DNA of 50,975 nt, from the NCBI GenBank assembly GCA_002753305.1, contig PEAC01000011.1, positions 1 to 50,975 on the forward strand, in the 5' to 3' direction. The notes beneath the pieces are model-generated. The model did not search any database, was not told the origin of the DNA, and saw only the letters and a program-made list of their open reading frames with translations. The DNA comes from Nitrospirae bacterium MYbin6. Lineage in GTDB: Bacteria; Nitrospirota; Thermodesulfovibrionia; Thermodesulfovibrionales; Magnetobacteriaceae. The position numbers and the translations under genes were made by a program. Of the stretch, positions 32,736 to 41,265 are shown piece after piece (positions within the stretch are counted from its first letter, which is position 1; each line of letters starts with the position of its first letter).

Positions 32736-33995
32736 ATGAGTAATATAGCAATCGCCGAGTTGCAGGAAGGGAATATCGAAGAGTTGACGGTTGTCGCCGA
32801 AGAGCTGAATGTCGAAGGCGCATCAAGCATGAGGAAACAGGAACTGATCTTTGCCATATTGCAGGCTCAGGCAGAGAAGACCGGCAACCTGTTTGCCGAA
32901 GGGGTACTGGAGATTCTGTCAGACGGATTTGGCTTCCTCCGGTCACCGGACTACAGCTACCTGCCAGGCCCCGATGACATCTACGTCTCGCCTTCGCAAA
33001 TAAGGAGATTTAACCTGCGTACCGGGGAGCTGGTCTCCGGGCAGGTGCGCCCGCCAAAGGAGAACGAGAGATATTTTGCCCTTCTGAAGGTGGAGGCAAT
33101 CAACCACCAGGCGCCCGAACAAAACATCAACCGCCCACTTTTTGACAATCTAACGCCGTACTATCCGACTGAGAGGCTACACTTAGAGTATGACATCACC
33201 GACTACTCCACGCGTGTAATGGAGTTAATTGCCCCAATCGGCAAGGGCCAGAGAGGGCTTATTGTGGCCGCCCCCAGGACTGGCAAGACCATGCTCTTAC
33301 AGTCCATTGCAAAGGCCATAAGGGCCAACCACAAGGAAGTGCATTTAATTATACTGCTTATCGACGAACGTCCCGAAGAAGTAACCGACTGGAAACGGCA
33401 GGTCCCGCAGGCCGAGATCATAGGCTCTACGTTTGACGAACCCCCGCACAGGCACTGCCAGGTGGCCGAGATGGTCGTCAACCGGGCAAAGCGCCAGGTG
33501 GAGTGTAAAAAGGATGTAGTCATCTTGCTTGACAGCATTACGCGTCTTGCAAGGGCGTATAATGCGGTAATCCCGGCAAGCGGCAAGGTGCTCTCCGGTG
33601 GTCTTGACGCCAATGCCCTTCAGAAACCAAAGCGCTTCTTCGGCACGGCCAGAAACATAGAAAACGGCGGCAGCCTGACCATTATAGCCACAGCGCTGGT
33701 CGACACGGGCAGCCGTATGGACGATGTCATATTTGAGGAGTTCAAGGGCACGGGCAACATGGAACTCCACCTTGACAGAAAACTCGTCGACAAGAGAATC
33801 TTCCCAAGCATAGACATCAACACCTCGGGCACGAGAAAAGAGGAGCTGCTGGTCAGCAAAGAGGTCCTCAACAAGATGTGGGTGCTGAGAAAGGTGCTTA
33901 ATCCGCTGAGCAGTGTGGAGAGCATGGAGTTTCTGCTGGCCAAACTTAAAAACACAAAGGCCAACAAAGAGTTTCTCGATATGATGAATAAATAG
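32736..33995 (+). CDS. rho: Transcription termination factor Rho
   Basis: The 419-residue protein has the Rho N-terminal domain, the cold-shock-like RNA-binding domain ([21 protein letters not shown]) and the RecA-type ATPase with P-loop APRTGKTML and Walker [17 protein letters not shown]. The late Q/R-loop region [17 protein letters not shown] is also present. It is a ring helicase that ends transcription on unstructured RNA. AAGGAG lies about seven bases ahead of the ATG. The length is usual for the family. It is transcribed alone. Confidence 0.97.
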   Translation: MSNIAIAELQEGNIEELTVVAEELNVEGASSMRKQELIFAILQAQAEKTGNLFAEGVLEILSDGFGFLRSPDYSYLPGPDDIYVSPSQIRRFNLRTGELVSGQVRPPKENERYFALLKVEAINHQAPEQNINRPLFDNLTPYYPTERLHLEYDITDYSTRVMELIAPIGKGQRGLIVAAPRTGKTMLLQSIAKAIRANHKEVHLIILLIDERPEEVTDWKRQVPQAEIIGSTFDEPPHRHCQVAEMVVNRAKRQVECKKDVVILLDSITRLARAYNAVIPASGKVLSGGLDANALQKPKRFFGTARNIENGGSLTIIATALVDTGSRMDDVIFEEFKGTGNMELHLDRKLVDKRIFPSIDINTSGTRKEELLVSKEVLNKMWVLRKVLNPLSSVESMEFLLAKLKNTKANKEFLDMMNK

Positions 33996-34141
33996 GCGTG
34001 GCCCCTGCCCCTTGGCAGCCGGACTTTACCGTGGCTTTATTCAGTACGCAGATGAAGGCCCTCTAGGCTGTCCGCGCCTTTCTATCGGTTAGTTATTTTA
34101 GACAGGTAACTCTATTGTTTCATTATAAAATCTCTTTACCC

Positions 34142-34176
34142 AAAATTAGACAGAAAAATCCTTTTTTTCTAATTTT
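34142..34176. repeat. AT-rich inverted repeat downstream of rho
   Basis: AAAATTAGA at 34142-34150 faces TCTAATTTT at 34168-34176 with an A/T-rich loop that can pair further. It lies about 150 bases after rho and 70 bases past the end of the minus-strand gene at 34247. It may end transcription from either side, although no clean T tract follows. Confidence 0.4.
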
Positions 34177-34246
34177 AGAAGGAGTTCAGCAGAAACGGCC
34201 TCAAAGCTGGCAGGGGAAATCCTATAACATTAGTATGACGCCGTTA

Positions 34247-34669
34247 CTATTTAGGAATGGGATCACCGAACAGTTCCCACCCTTCATTATTGGGCAATTG
34301 GTCGGGTCGCGAAAAGTAGTACCATATACTATTATTTTTTACTTGCGTCACTACCTTACTGGCGACATCGTTACTGCAAACCACAAGAAAATTGGCTCGC
34401 TCCGTATCTCCTCCAATATTTACAAAAACATACATATGGGTATCTGATTTAGTATTTGTATCATGTTGACTCATCAGCCAAAACTTGGCAGCCTTTCTGT
34501 TGGTTTTGACCTGAACAGACCAAGTTTTTTTGCACCCTTGATCAGTTACCAAAAGGTCTGCACCAGCAGCACTGCGCGATGTGGGAGACACAATAAAGCC
34601 TAACCTTGTTAACTCAGCGGCAACCAAATAGACACCCAACATACCCGTCATCTGTCCCTTTGAAGCCAA
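34247..34669 (-). CDS. PD-(D/E)XK nuclease-like protein of unknown function
   Basis: This 140-residue protein starts at TTG 34669, supported by a perfect AGGAGG at 34675-34680. It shows the order of a PD-(D/E)XK nuclease: an N-terminal helix with Glu19, then Asp38 in GADLLV, a turn, and the strand SVQVK with Gln53-x-Lys55 in place of the usual (E/D)-x-K. The family includes Holliday-junction resolvases and restriction enzymes. No methyltransferase or other restriction gene is adjacent. The gene is clearly richer in AT than its neighbours, pointing to recent acquisition with the toxin-antitoxin pair next door. A stand-alone nuclease or a small defence protein is possible; activity is unproven. 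Confidence 0.7.
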   Translation of the reverse strand: MASKGQMTGMLGVYLVAAELTRLGFIVSPTSRSAAGADLLVTDQGCKKTWSVQVKTNRKAAKFWLMSQHDTNTKSDTHMYVFVNIGGDTERANFLVVCSNDVASKVVTQVKNNSIWYYFSRPDQLPNNEGWELFGDPIPK

Positions 34670-34950
34670 GTGACCCTCCTTTGGCTAATTTAGGTACTTA
34701 TTAAAACACATATACAATGGTATTGTACCAAAATCATTTAAAATATATAAAGTACCTCCAAAATAATCTACCAATTTTATCATGCCATGGACAAAATGAG
34801 TCATTTTGTCTAATATATCCACTAGGACAGCCTGTAAAGCCACATCTTTCCTGAAGGCTGGTAAGTCCAAAACTATACAAAATGATGACTGAGTGGCGCT
34901 TTCTGAAAAAGAGCTTGTAAAAATGGTGATAAATATATCAACATATAGCA
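34670..34950. other. AT-rich gene-free stretch with a 21-base palindrome
   Basis: No convincing gene is seen. The stretch is AT-rich and carries a perfect 21-base palindrome at 34790-34810 (GACAAAATGA-G-TCATTTTGTC). A long minus-strand frame crosses it (34685-34990), but it has no ribosome site, no recognisable content, and runs antisense into the toxin gene. The region probably holds promoters of the nuclease-like gene (leftward) and the toxin-antitoxin pair (rightward). Confidence 0.45.
34790..34810. promoter_or_regulatory. Perfect 21-base palindrome, possible operator
   Basis: Two exact ten-base arms surround one central base. It lies 140 bases ahead of the toxin gene and 120 bases ahead of the nuclease-like gene start, between divergent genes. 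An operator for the Xre-type antitoxin is possible but unproven. There is no T tract, so it is a poor terminator. Confidence 0.4.
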
Positions 34951-35313
34951 ATGAGAGATACGCGGCTAATCTCGTGGATAAAAGCGGCACGAAGGGATTT
35001 TGAAAAATTTCCTGATGATGTGCAGACTGGTATGTTAAGAGCGCTTACGATGGCAGCCGAAGGTGGCAAGTCGGACAATGCCAAGCCCTTCAAAGGTGTT
35101 GACGGCGGTGTCTTTGAAATAGCGCTTAAACATCAAGGTGATACCTTCCGCGTCCTCTATGCCGTGAAGATTAGCGCGGACATTTGGGTTATTCACGTTT
35201 TTCAGAAAAAATCAAAAACCGGAATTAAAACGCCTCAAATAGAGGTTGATCTTATCCGTGAACGCTTAAAACGATTGAAGGAGGCTCTACAATGGAAGAC
35301 GATTTTGAATTGA
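34951..35313 (+). CDS. RelE/HigB-type toxin (phage-derived Gp49-like family)
   Basis: This 120-residue basic protein has the order of HigB/Gp49-like toxins: ARRDFEKFPDDVQ near the start, the strand pair GVFEIALKHQGDTFRVLYAV, then IWVIHVFQKKSKTGIKTP and a long basic C-terminal helix. Members of this family are mRNA interferases that cut RNA on the ribosome. The following gene codes for an Xre-type antitoxin and overlaps its 3' end by 22 bases. The toxin-first order is typical of higBA. No ribosome site is clear. The pair sits in a small AT-rich islet between housekeeping genes. Confidence 0.85.
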   Translation: MRDTRLISWIKAARRDFEKFPDDVQTGMLRALTMAAEGGKSDNAKPFKGVDGGVFEIALKHQGDTFRVLYAVKISADIWVIHVFQKKSKTGIKTPQIEVDLIRERLKRLKEALQWKTILN

Positions 35314-35624
35314 TACGCGGCAGCGGTAACGTGTTCCGCGACTTTGGCCGTCCCAACGCCAATGTTGAACAGGCTCGTGCTATTCTTGCCGCAAAGATTA
35401 TACGCACGCTTGACGAACGCGGACTATCCACACGCGAAGCCGAAAGGCTGACAGGCGTGTCACATTCGGAGTTCTCGCGCATCCGAAACGCGCGGCTTAG
35501 GCACTTTACGCTTGACCGGATGATTACTATTCTTGAAAAACTTGACGAAGATATTGAAGTGGATATTACCTTCAGGCCGCGTAATTCCTTGCAACAGGCC
35601 TTGCAACAGGAAATAATCGCCTAA
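35292..35624 (+). CDS. Xre-family antitoxin (HigA-like)
   Basis: The 110-residue protein has an extended N-terminus (SGNVFRDFGRPNANVEQARAI) followed by a helix-turn-helix (LSTREAERLTGVSHSEFSRIRN) and a C-terminal dimer strand. This is the HTH_37 type found beside Gp49-like toxins. It should bind and neutralise the toxin and repress the operon. AAGGAGG before the ATG lies inside the toxin gene, giving translational coupling. The overlap of 22 bases is consistent with a working pair. I cannot tell whether it is active in this host. Confidence 0.88.
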   Translation: MEDDFELIRGSGNVFRDFGRPNANVEQARAILAAKIIRTLDERGLSTREAERLTGVSHSEFSRIRNARLRHFTLDRMITILEKLDEDIEVDITFRPRNSLQQALQQEIIA

Positions 35625-35701
35625 GCGCGATGGCAGAGCGCAATCACCTGTTTGGGTATCACACACACCACTACAGGAGCCTGCTTCACAGGCGGCTTAT
35701 G

Positions 35702-36367
35702 TTATATCCTTTCGACCTTCCCCGTGGAAATCGAATAGTATGCACCGAGGACATTTATGTGGCCTTCTTTCAGGGCATGTGCTATTATGTGGCTCTTGGC
35801 GGGGATTTCCTGTGTGACGTTTTTTATGTTTTGTTTGACGGCATTATAGAGGAGATTGCCGCCGTAGGCATCAGTTTCGCGTTTTGCGGTCTTGACGGCC
35901 GGGATGATTTTCTCGACGATTGCGCCGATGTTGCCCTCGGGTTTTCCCTTCAGCTCAATGGCGGCCTTGACCGCGCCGCAGCCTTCGTGCCCGACGACTA
36001 CTACTATTGACGAGTGAAGGTGTTCGACTGCGTATTCAATGCTTCCAAGTGTAATCTTATCGACTACGTTTCCGGCTGTGCGGATTACGAATATCTCGCC
36101 GAGGTCTTTGTCGAATATTATCTCAGGGCCAACCCTCGAGTCCGAACATGATACTACAACCGCAAACGGCTGCTGCCCACTGGCCAGTTCCGCGCGCTTT
36201 TCATCTGAGGTCTCTTTAGGTTTGGAGAGGTTTCTTAAATACCTTTCGTTGCCTTCCAGCAGCGACTTTATTTCACATGAGAACTCCCTGTTGGCAAATA
36301 ATAACTGCGGTATGGAAAGACATACCCCTGTGAGCGCGGAAATCTTTAAGAAATCCCTTCTGTTCAT
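35702..36367 (-). CDS. Exported beta-class carbonic anhydrase (Tat signal)
   Basis: The 221-residue protein starts with a twin-arginine signal (MNRRDFLKISALTG), so it is probably exported folded to the periplasm. The mature part is a beta-carbonic anhydrase. It has the zinc Cys in VVSCSDSRVGPE with the Asp-Arg dyad, and the His and second Cys in VVVGHEGCGAVKAA. The enzyme interconverts CO2 and bicarbonate. Periplasmic beta-class enzymes are less usual than cytoplasmic ones. It is transcribed alone, away from the MBL gene, with a perfect palindrome containing TATAAT just upstream (36405-36422). Confidence 0.92.
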   Translation of the reverse strand: MNRRDFLKISALTGVCLSIPQLLFANREFSCEIKSLLEGNERYLRNLSKPKETSDEKRAELASGQQPFAVVVSCSDSRVGPEIIFDKDLGEIFVIRTAGNVVDKITLGSIEYAVEHLHSSIVVVVGHEGCGAVKAAIELKGKPEGNIGAIVEKIIPAVKTAKRETDAYGGNLLYNAVKQNIKNVTQEIPAKSHIIAHALKEGHINVLGAYYSISTGKVERI

Positions 36368-36404
36368 GGCCCTGGCCTCCTGTTAAATCAATTATCTGCC
36401 TGAC

Positions 36405-36422
36405 GGCTATAATATTATAGCC
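36405..36422. promoter_or_regulatory. Perfect 18-base palindrome overlapping a possible -10 box
   Basis: GGCTATAAT and ATTATAGCC are exact reverse complements and abut. Each arm contains TATAAT, read on opposite strands, so a regulator binding here would cover a -10 box. It lies 37 bases upstream of the carbonic anhydrase start. No good -35 is visible, and the regulator is unknown. Confidence 0.45.
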
Positions 36423-36593
36423 ACACGCGCGATAAATAATCTATATATTATGCCCATTTTATTGTGAATATGAGTTTATTGCCGCTTGCCACGGTTCATA
36501 TCATAGCATATATCTTTCCTGAGTCCCAATTTTTGTCGTTGAAATTATTGGGTTATATGGTATTTTTTTTGTCTTTTAGGGTATTCTATAAGA

Positions 36594-37487
36594 ATGAAAA
36601 TAAAGTTTTGGGGTGTGCGGGGGTCAATCCCAACGCCGGGTAGAGATACTGTGCGCTATGGTGGAAACACATCCTGTATAGGGCTTGACGGGAAGGACGG
36701 CACGATAGTAATCTTTGAAGCAGGTACGGGGATACGAATGGCCGGCACAAGGCTTGCGGCAATGTCGCCCGTGGAGATTCATCTCTTCCTGTCCCATACT
36801 CACTGGGACCATATTCATGGATTTCCATTTTTTATTCCGGCCTACATACCAAACAACGTAATAAACATCTATGGCCCGCCTCATTTTGACAAGAGCCTGC
36901 GTGATATAATGGCCCAGCAGATGGTCTATTCATACTTCCCCGTAAACTCCGACGAACTTCAGGCACGCATCAGGTACACCGACCTCAAGGAGGAGACTGT
37001 CTCAATAGGAGGCCTGAAGATCCGCTCAAAGCTCATGAACCACCCCGTAACGTGCTTTGCCTACAAGGTTACGGAGGGCACCAAGAGCATTGTCTACACA
37101 GGGGACAACGAGCCGTACTATAACTTTATGGCCAGTGCCGCAATGGACGACTCAGAGGCCGCCGAAATCAACATGATTGTCGCAGAGCAAAACGACAGAA
37201 ACATCGAATTCATCAGAGGCTGCGATTTACTGATTGCCGAGGCACAGTATAAGCAAGAAGAATACCCGTCAAAGGTTGGCTGGGGACACAGCACAAACCT
37301 CCAGGTACTGGAGCTTGCCATAAAGGCAGACGTAAAACATCTGGTCATGTTCCACCACGACCCCACCCGTACGGACGACCAGATTGACATAATTCTTGAG
37401 GATACAATCAGGCACTATGCCGGCACCGGGCATACAGGGCTCAAAATATCGGCTGCCACGGAAGGCGAAGAAATCGTAATTGAGTAA
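36594..37487 (+). CDS. Metallo-beta-lactamase-fold hydrolase (possible cyclic-nucleotide phosphodiesterase)
   Basis: This 297-residue protein opens with KFWGVRGSIPTPG and GGNTSC, the signature of a common group of MBL-fold proteins. It has the metal motif SHTHWDHIHGFPFF and later metal residues (NHPVTCFAYKV, YTGDNEPYY, HHDP). The group is related to PDE1-type cAMP phosphodiesterases and tRNase Z; the exact substrate is unknown. It is transcribed alone, divergent from the carbonic anhydrase and convergent with the kinase gene. The presence of a cyclase and a Crp-type regulator in the window makes a cyclic-nucleotide substrate worth testing, but nothing in the sequence proves it. Confidence 0.85.
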   Translation: MKIKFWGVRGSIPTPGRDTVRYGGNTSCIGLDGKDGTIVIFEAGTGIRMAGTRLAAMSPVEIHLFLSHTHWDHIHGFPFFIPAYIPNNVINIYGPPHFDKSLRDIMAQQMVYSYFPVNSDELQARIRYTDLKEETVSIGGLKIRSKLMNHPVTCFAYKVTEGTKSIVYTGDNEPYYNFMASAAMDDSEAAEINMIVAEQNDRNIEFIRGCDLLIAEAQYKQEEYPSKVGWGHSTNLQVLELAIKADVKHLVMFHHDPTRTDDQIDIILEDTIRHYAGTGHTGLKISAATEGEEIVIE

Positions 37488-37519
37488 CCCGTAAAACCCT
37501 GACAAAAATAAGGGGGTTA

Positions 37520-40500
37520 TTACCTCCTGCCGGTGAGCCTTTCCAGCTCCTTGCGAACAAACTCCGGGTCAGGCCTGCCGTAGCCGGCACAGCCCAGCAT
37601 ATAGAGGAGTTTTTCGAAATCGCCTTCGGACCATTCCGCCGCACCGCGCCTGGCAAGCGTATTCTGTATATATGGGGTGTGGGCAGTCAGGAACATCTCA
37701 AGTAAGGCAGTTGCGTTTTCGTCCCATTGTTGTTCGTTTCTAACGATGAGGTCCCAGTCCAGGAGCCATACTTTGATGGCGCTGTCGTCGTAGGCGGAGA
37801 CTGCGTAGCGCCCGTCCATGCTTACGGCGATGGCGTTTACGCCCACTACGTGTCCCTTAAATGCCCTGAGGCACTGGCCGGTTGCCACCTTCCAAATCCT
37901 GAATGTATTGTCAACACTTCCTGAGACAACATGCTGCCCGTCCGAGGTAAATCTGGCCGAGGACACCTGTGCCGTATGCCCTTCAAGGTCGATGACGTGT
38001 TTTCCTATGGCAATGTCCCAGATTTTTAGGCTTTTATCACTGCTTGCCGATACGGCATAGCGGCCGTTTAAACTTATCGACACGGAATTAACGGCGCCTT
38101 CGTGTCCGGTGAACGTACCTAAGAGGCCAAGGAAATTCACCATAGTCATTTCACAGTGTTTTATCATGAAATCATCACCGGCGGATAGCAGTAACCTGTT
38201 GTCCAGGCTGAGCGCTAAGGAGCGCACTGGGGCCGAGTGCTCAGTAAATGTCTTTAAACAGCTGCCCGATGACAAATCCCACACCCTGACGGTCTTATCA
38301 TCACTCCCTGAGACGGCTAGCTTGCCGTCCGATGTCATGCTAACGGTGTTTACTCTGGATTCGTGCCCTTTGAGTGTCTTAAGCAGGCGTCCCTTTGGGA
38401 CCTCCCACAGGCGGACTGTCTTGTCCAGGCCGCCCGACAGGGCATATTTGCCGTCCGCGCTCAGGCAGACAGACTTTACTCCGTCGTAGTGTCCTTTAAA
38501 CACTGCCCCCGGGCTGCCCGATTCAATTTCCCACAAACGAAGTGTTTTGTCCATGCTGCCGGACAGGATAAAACGGTTGTCATCGTCGATGCAGACGGAA
38601 GTTACCGCGGCCTCGTGTCCCTTAAACGTGAAGGCCTCCCATCCGCCTGAGAGGTTATTGTGCGGGAATACGCTGTAGAGCTGCATCCATATGTCAAGGG
38701 CCTCTATTGCCCTGCTATAACCCTTTTGGGAGCGCGCCTTGCGTACATGTCCGGCAGCCTTGACGGAATCCCCCAACTGAAGGGATTGCCTGGCCATGCC
38801 AAGTTCGCGGCTGTATGCCGCCATTGCCGAGAAGGCCGTTTCGCTCTTTAACACCTGGGAAAGCATCATGGGGGCACGATAGCTCTCCTTTTCACTCTGA
38901 AGTTCCCAGAAAAGTACATCTTTGTCCTGGCCGCACGAGATAAAATACCTGCCGTTTGCCGACATGCAGACAGCGCTCACCGGGGTCGAATGCCCCTCGA
39001 AGGTGCGCAGGCAACGCTTAGAGGATAAGTCCCATAACCTGGCCGTCTTGTCCTGCCCCCCTGACAGGGCATACAGGGAGTTCCAGCTCAGGCTCACAGA
39101 CATTACCGGCTCGGCGTGCCCCGGAAGTGTCTTCTGATACTGTTGGGTATGGAAGTTCCATAGCCGAAGGGTCTTGTCTGCACTGGCGGTTAGCAGGAAT
39201 TTTCCATCCTTACTGAGGCATATTGAATTGATTGAGGCCGTGTGTCCCTTAAAAATATGTAAACATCTCAGCGATGAGACCTCCCATATTCTTGCCGTAC
39301 CGTCAAGGCTTCCCGATATCACGCGCTGTCCGTCATTGGTAATGGCCACGGATGTAATGCTGCCCCTGTGCCCGGAAAAGGATCGCAGATAGTTGCCTGA
39401 ACTTATATCCCAAAGCTTTACAGTTTCGTCGGTACTTCCAGAGACGGGATACTTGCCGTCCGAACTGAGATATACCGCGGCCACTTCGCCCGTATGTCCT
39501 TTGAAATTATAAAGCGCGGTGCCTGAGGATATATTCCACACACGTACGATTTTATCAATGCCCCCGGATATGGCAAATTTGGCGTCACTGGTAATATATA
39601 CCGATGTCACGCCGCCGGTGTGGCCTATGAAGGTCTTGATGCACTGCCCTGTAACCGTATCCCATAGCTTTAGGGTCTTATCCATAGCCCCTGTTATGGC
39701 AAGGCGTCCGTCGTGGCTTAGACTCACGGACGTAACTGCGGCAGTATGGCCTTTGAAGGTCCTCAGCAGCCTTCTGGAGTTTTGGAGTTCCGCACGGGCC
39801 AGGGCCAGTGATGCCCTGGCCTCTTCTATATTGCCGTATGTCTCGATAATGTTCTGAAGATACTTTATGGCCGAGACACAGTCATCCCTTTCTATGTGTA
39901 CAAGGGCAAGGAGATACTCCGATGTCCAGTCGTCCTTGTGTGAGCGCTGCACCTCCTCAAGTTCTCTGACAAGGATATCGTCTGTAACTTTGGCATCTCT
40001 CCAGCTTATGAGGCCGTGATTATATGAGGATTGCGGGTGGTGGGGCTGAATCTTTATGGCCTCTTTCCAGAGCCTCTCGGCCTCTTTGTCTCTGCCAAGG
40101 TCAAGGAGTGAGACCGCCCTGTTGTTCAGGCTGTCGGCGGTTGCCCTGCTTGCCTGGGGCATCTGCCGGGGATATGGATTAGAGGTTAAATCCTGATACA
40201 CCTCAATCAGAGAATCCGCCACGTCTTCCATAGTATCCGGGCGCTGTTGCTGGTCTATTCTGAAACAACTTTGCAGTATCTTTGAAACCTGTGGCGGCAT
40301 AGGGGGAAGGGTCGGGTGTGGGCTTTCAGCCTGGTTCTCTATGAACCATTGCAGCGCCTCGGCCGCAACCGTCCCGGAGGGCCAGGTAACCTCACCGGTA
40401 AACATTACCAGTATCGTCACCGCCCATGACCATATGTCCGTTTTCGGCGACAGGGATTCCTTGTTGGCCTGTTCAGGGGAACAAAAGGCAGGGGTCATGC

Positions 40501-41200
40501 CGGATTGGGCGGAAAATGGCTTTTCATTATCATAATCCACCCTTTTGCCTTCATAGTCGTCTATGGCCTTAGCGAGGCCGAAGTCCGTCACCTTTGCGAT
40601 TCCCTCAGAGGTAATCATCACGTTAGCCGGTTTGACATCCCTGTGGACAAGGCCTTTTTCGTGGGAATACTGAAGGCCCCACGCGATTTGTATGGCTATG
40701 TCTATGATTTTATCGAGTTCCGTTAGTTTTCCTTCATGTATCCAGTCGTTGAGGCTTCCTCCGTCTACATATTCGGCAAAGACGCGTGGAATTCCATCAA
40801 GTTCCCTGACATAGTAGCAGCTTACGATGTGCGGGTGCAGGCCGAGGTTGACCCATGTCTCTGCCTCGGCCTGAAAGCCCTCCGCCCCGCCGGAGCGTGC
40901 CAGCTCAGAGGGCTTAGGGCTTTTCACGGCAAGGTCCACATTCCAGCCCCTGTGGCGAACCTTGTATACCTTGCCCATACCACCTTCGCCTAAAAAACCT
41001 GTCACCTCGTAGAGATTGAGTATCGTGTCCCCTATTATCCAATCCGATGGGGCATGTCTTTGTGCCGCCCCGTGTGCCTCGGAAGCGTTTTCGATGCGGA
41101 ACATTGTGTTACACTTCTTACACCTTGCCGTTCTTCCTGCAAACGAAACGGCAACGCTGTATTTAGCTCCGCAATTTGAACACAAAGTAATTATCATCAT
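37520..41200 (-). CDS. Ser/Thr protein kinase with zinc finger and two seven-repeat WD40 arrays
   Basis: This 1226-residue protein begins with an MJ0042-type zinc finger (Cys7, Cys10, Cys27, Cys30). A complete Hanks-type kinase domain follows (about 62-340; Gly loop GEGGMGKVY, Lys93, HRDVKPAN with Asp188, DFG at 206). Next are a TPR-like helical stretch (about 355-475), seven WD40 repeats (about 480-770), a helical linker (about 775-860), seven more WD40 repeats (about 860-1150) and a C-terminal helical tail. Seven repeats each is the number for a closed propeller, so two separate propellers are expected. No membrane helix is seen, so it is a cytoplasmic kinase on a scaffold. It lies 65 bases after the PP2C-FHA-cyclase gene. 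Confidence 0.93.
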   Translation of the reverse strand: MMIITLCSNCGAKYSVAVSFAGRTARCKKCNTMFRIENASEAHGAAQRHAPSDWIIGDTILNLYEVTGFLGEGGMGKVYKVRHRGWNVDLAVKSPKPSELARSGGAEGFQAEAETWVNLGLHPHIVSCYYVRELDGIPRVFAEYVDGGSLNDWIHEGKLTELDKIIDIAIQIAWGLQYSHEKGLVHRDVKPANVMITSEGIAKVTDFGLAKAIDDYEGKRVDYDNEKPFSAQSGMTPAFCSPEQANKESLSPKTDIWSWAVTILVMFTGEVTWPSGTVAAEALQWFIENQAESPHPTLPPMPPQVSKILQSCFRIDQQQRPDTMEDVADSLIEVYQDLTSNPYPRQMPQASRATADSLNNRAVSLLDLGRDKEAERLWKEAIKIQPHHPQSSYNHGLISWRDAKVTDDILVRELEEVQRSHKDDWTSEYLLALVHIERDDCVSAIKYLQNIIETYGNIEEARASLALARAELQNSRRLLRTFKGHTAAVTSVSLSHDGRLAITGAMDKTLKLWDTVTGQCIKTFIGHTGGVTSVYITSDAKFAISGGIDKIVRVWNISSGTALYNFKGHTGEVAAVYLSSDGKYPVSGSTDETVKLWDISSGNYLRSFSGHRGSITSVAITNDGQRVISGSLDGTARIWEVSSLRCLHIFKGHTASINSICLSKDGKFLLTASADKTLRLWNFHTQQYQKTLPGHAEPVMSVSLSWNSLYALSGGQDKTARLWDLSSKRCLRTFEGHSTPVSAVCMSANGRYFISCGQDKDVLFWELQSEKESYRAPMMLSQVLKSETAFSAMAAYSRELGMARQSLQLGDSVKAAGHVRKARSQKGYSRAIEALDIWMQLYSVFPHNNLSGGWEAFTFKGHEAAVTSVCIDDDNRFILSGSMDKTLRLWEIESGSPGAVFKGHYDGVKSVCLSADGKYALSGGLDKTVRLWEVPKGRLLKTLKGHESRVNTVSMTSDGKLAVSGSDDKTVRVWDLSSGSCLKTFTEHSAPVRSLALSLDNRLLLSAGDDFMIKHCEMTMVNFLGLLGTFTGHEGAVNSVSISLNGRYAVSASSDKSLKIWDIAIGKHVIDLEGHTAQVSSARFTSDGQHVVSGSVDNTFRIWKVATGQCLRAFKGHVVGVNAIAVSMDGRYAVSAYDDSAIKVWLLDWDLIVRNEQQWDENATALLEMFLTAHTPYIQNTLARRGAAEWSEGDFEKLLYMLGCAGYGRPDPEFVRKELERLTGRR

Positions 41201-41265
41201 TGTAATACCTGCTCCCTGTGGCGAGGTTTATGCCTGTGCTATTATATAAAATATAACAGGGTAAT

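Noticed and set aside
34685..34990. A 101-codon minus-strand reading frame in the AT-rich islet
   Set aside because: It has no ribosome site or recognisable sequence, runs antisense into the toxin gene start, and crosses the 21-base palindrome. AT-rich sequence gives odd frames of this length.
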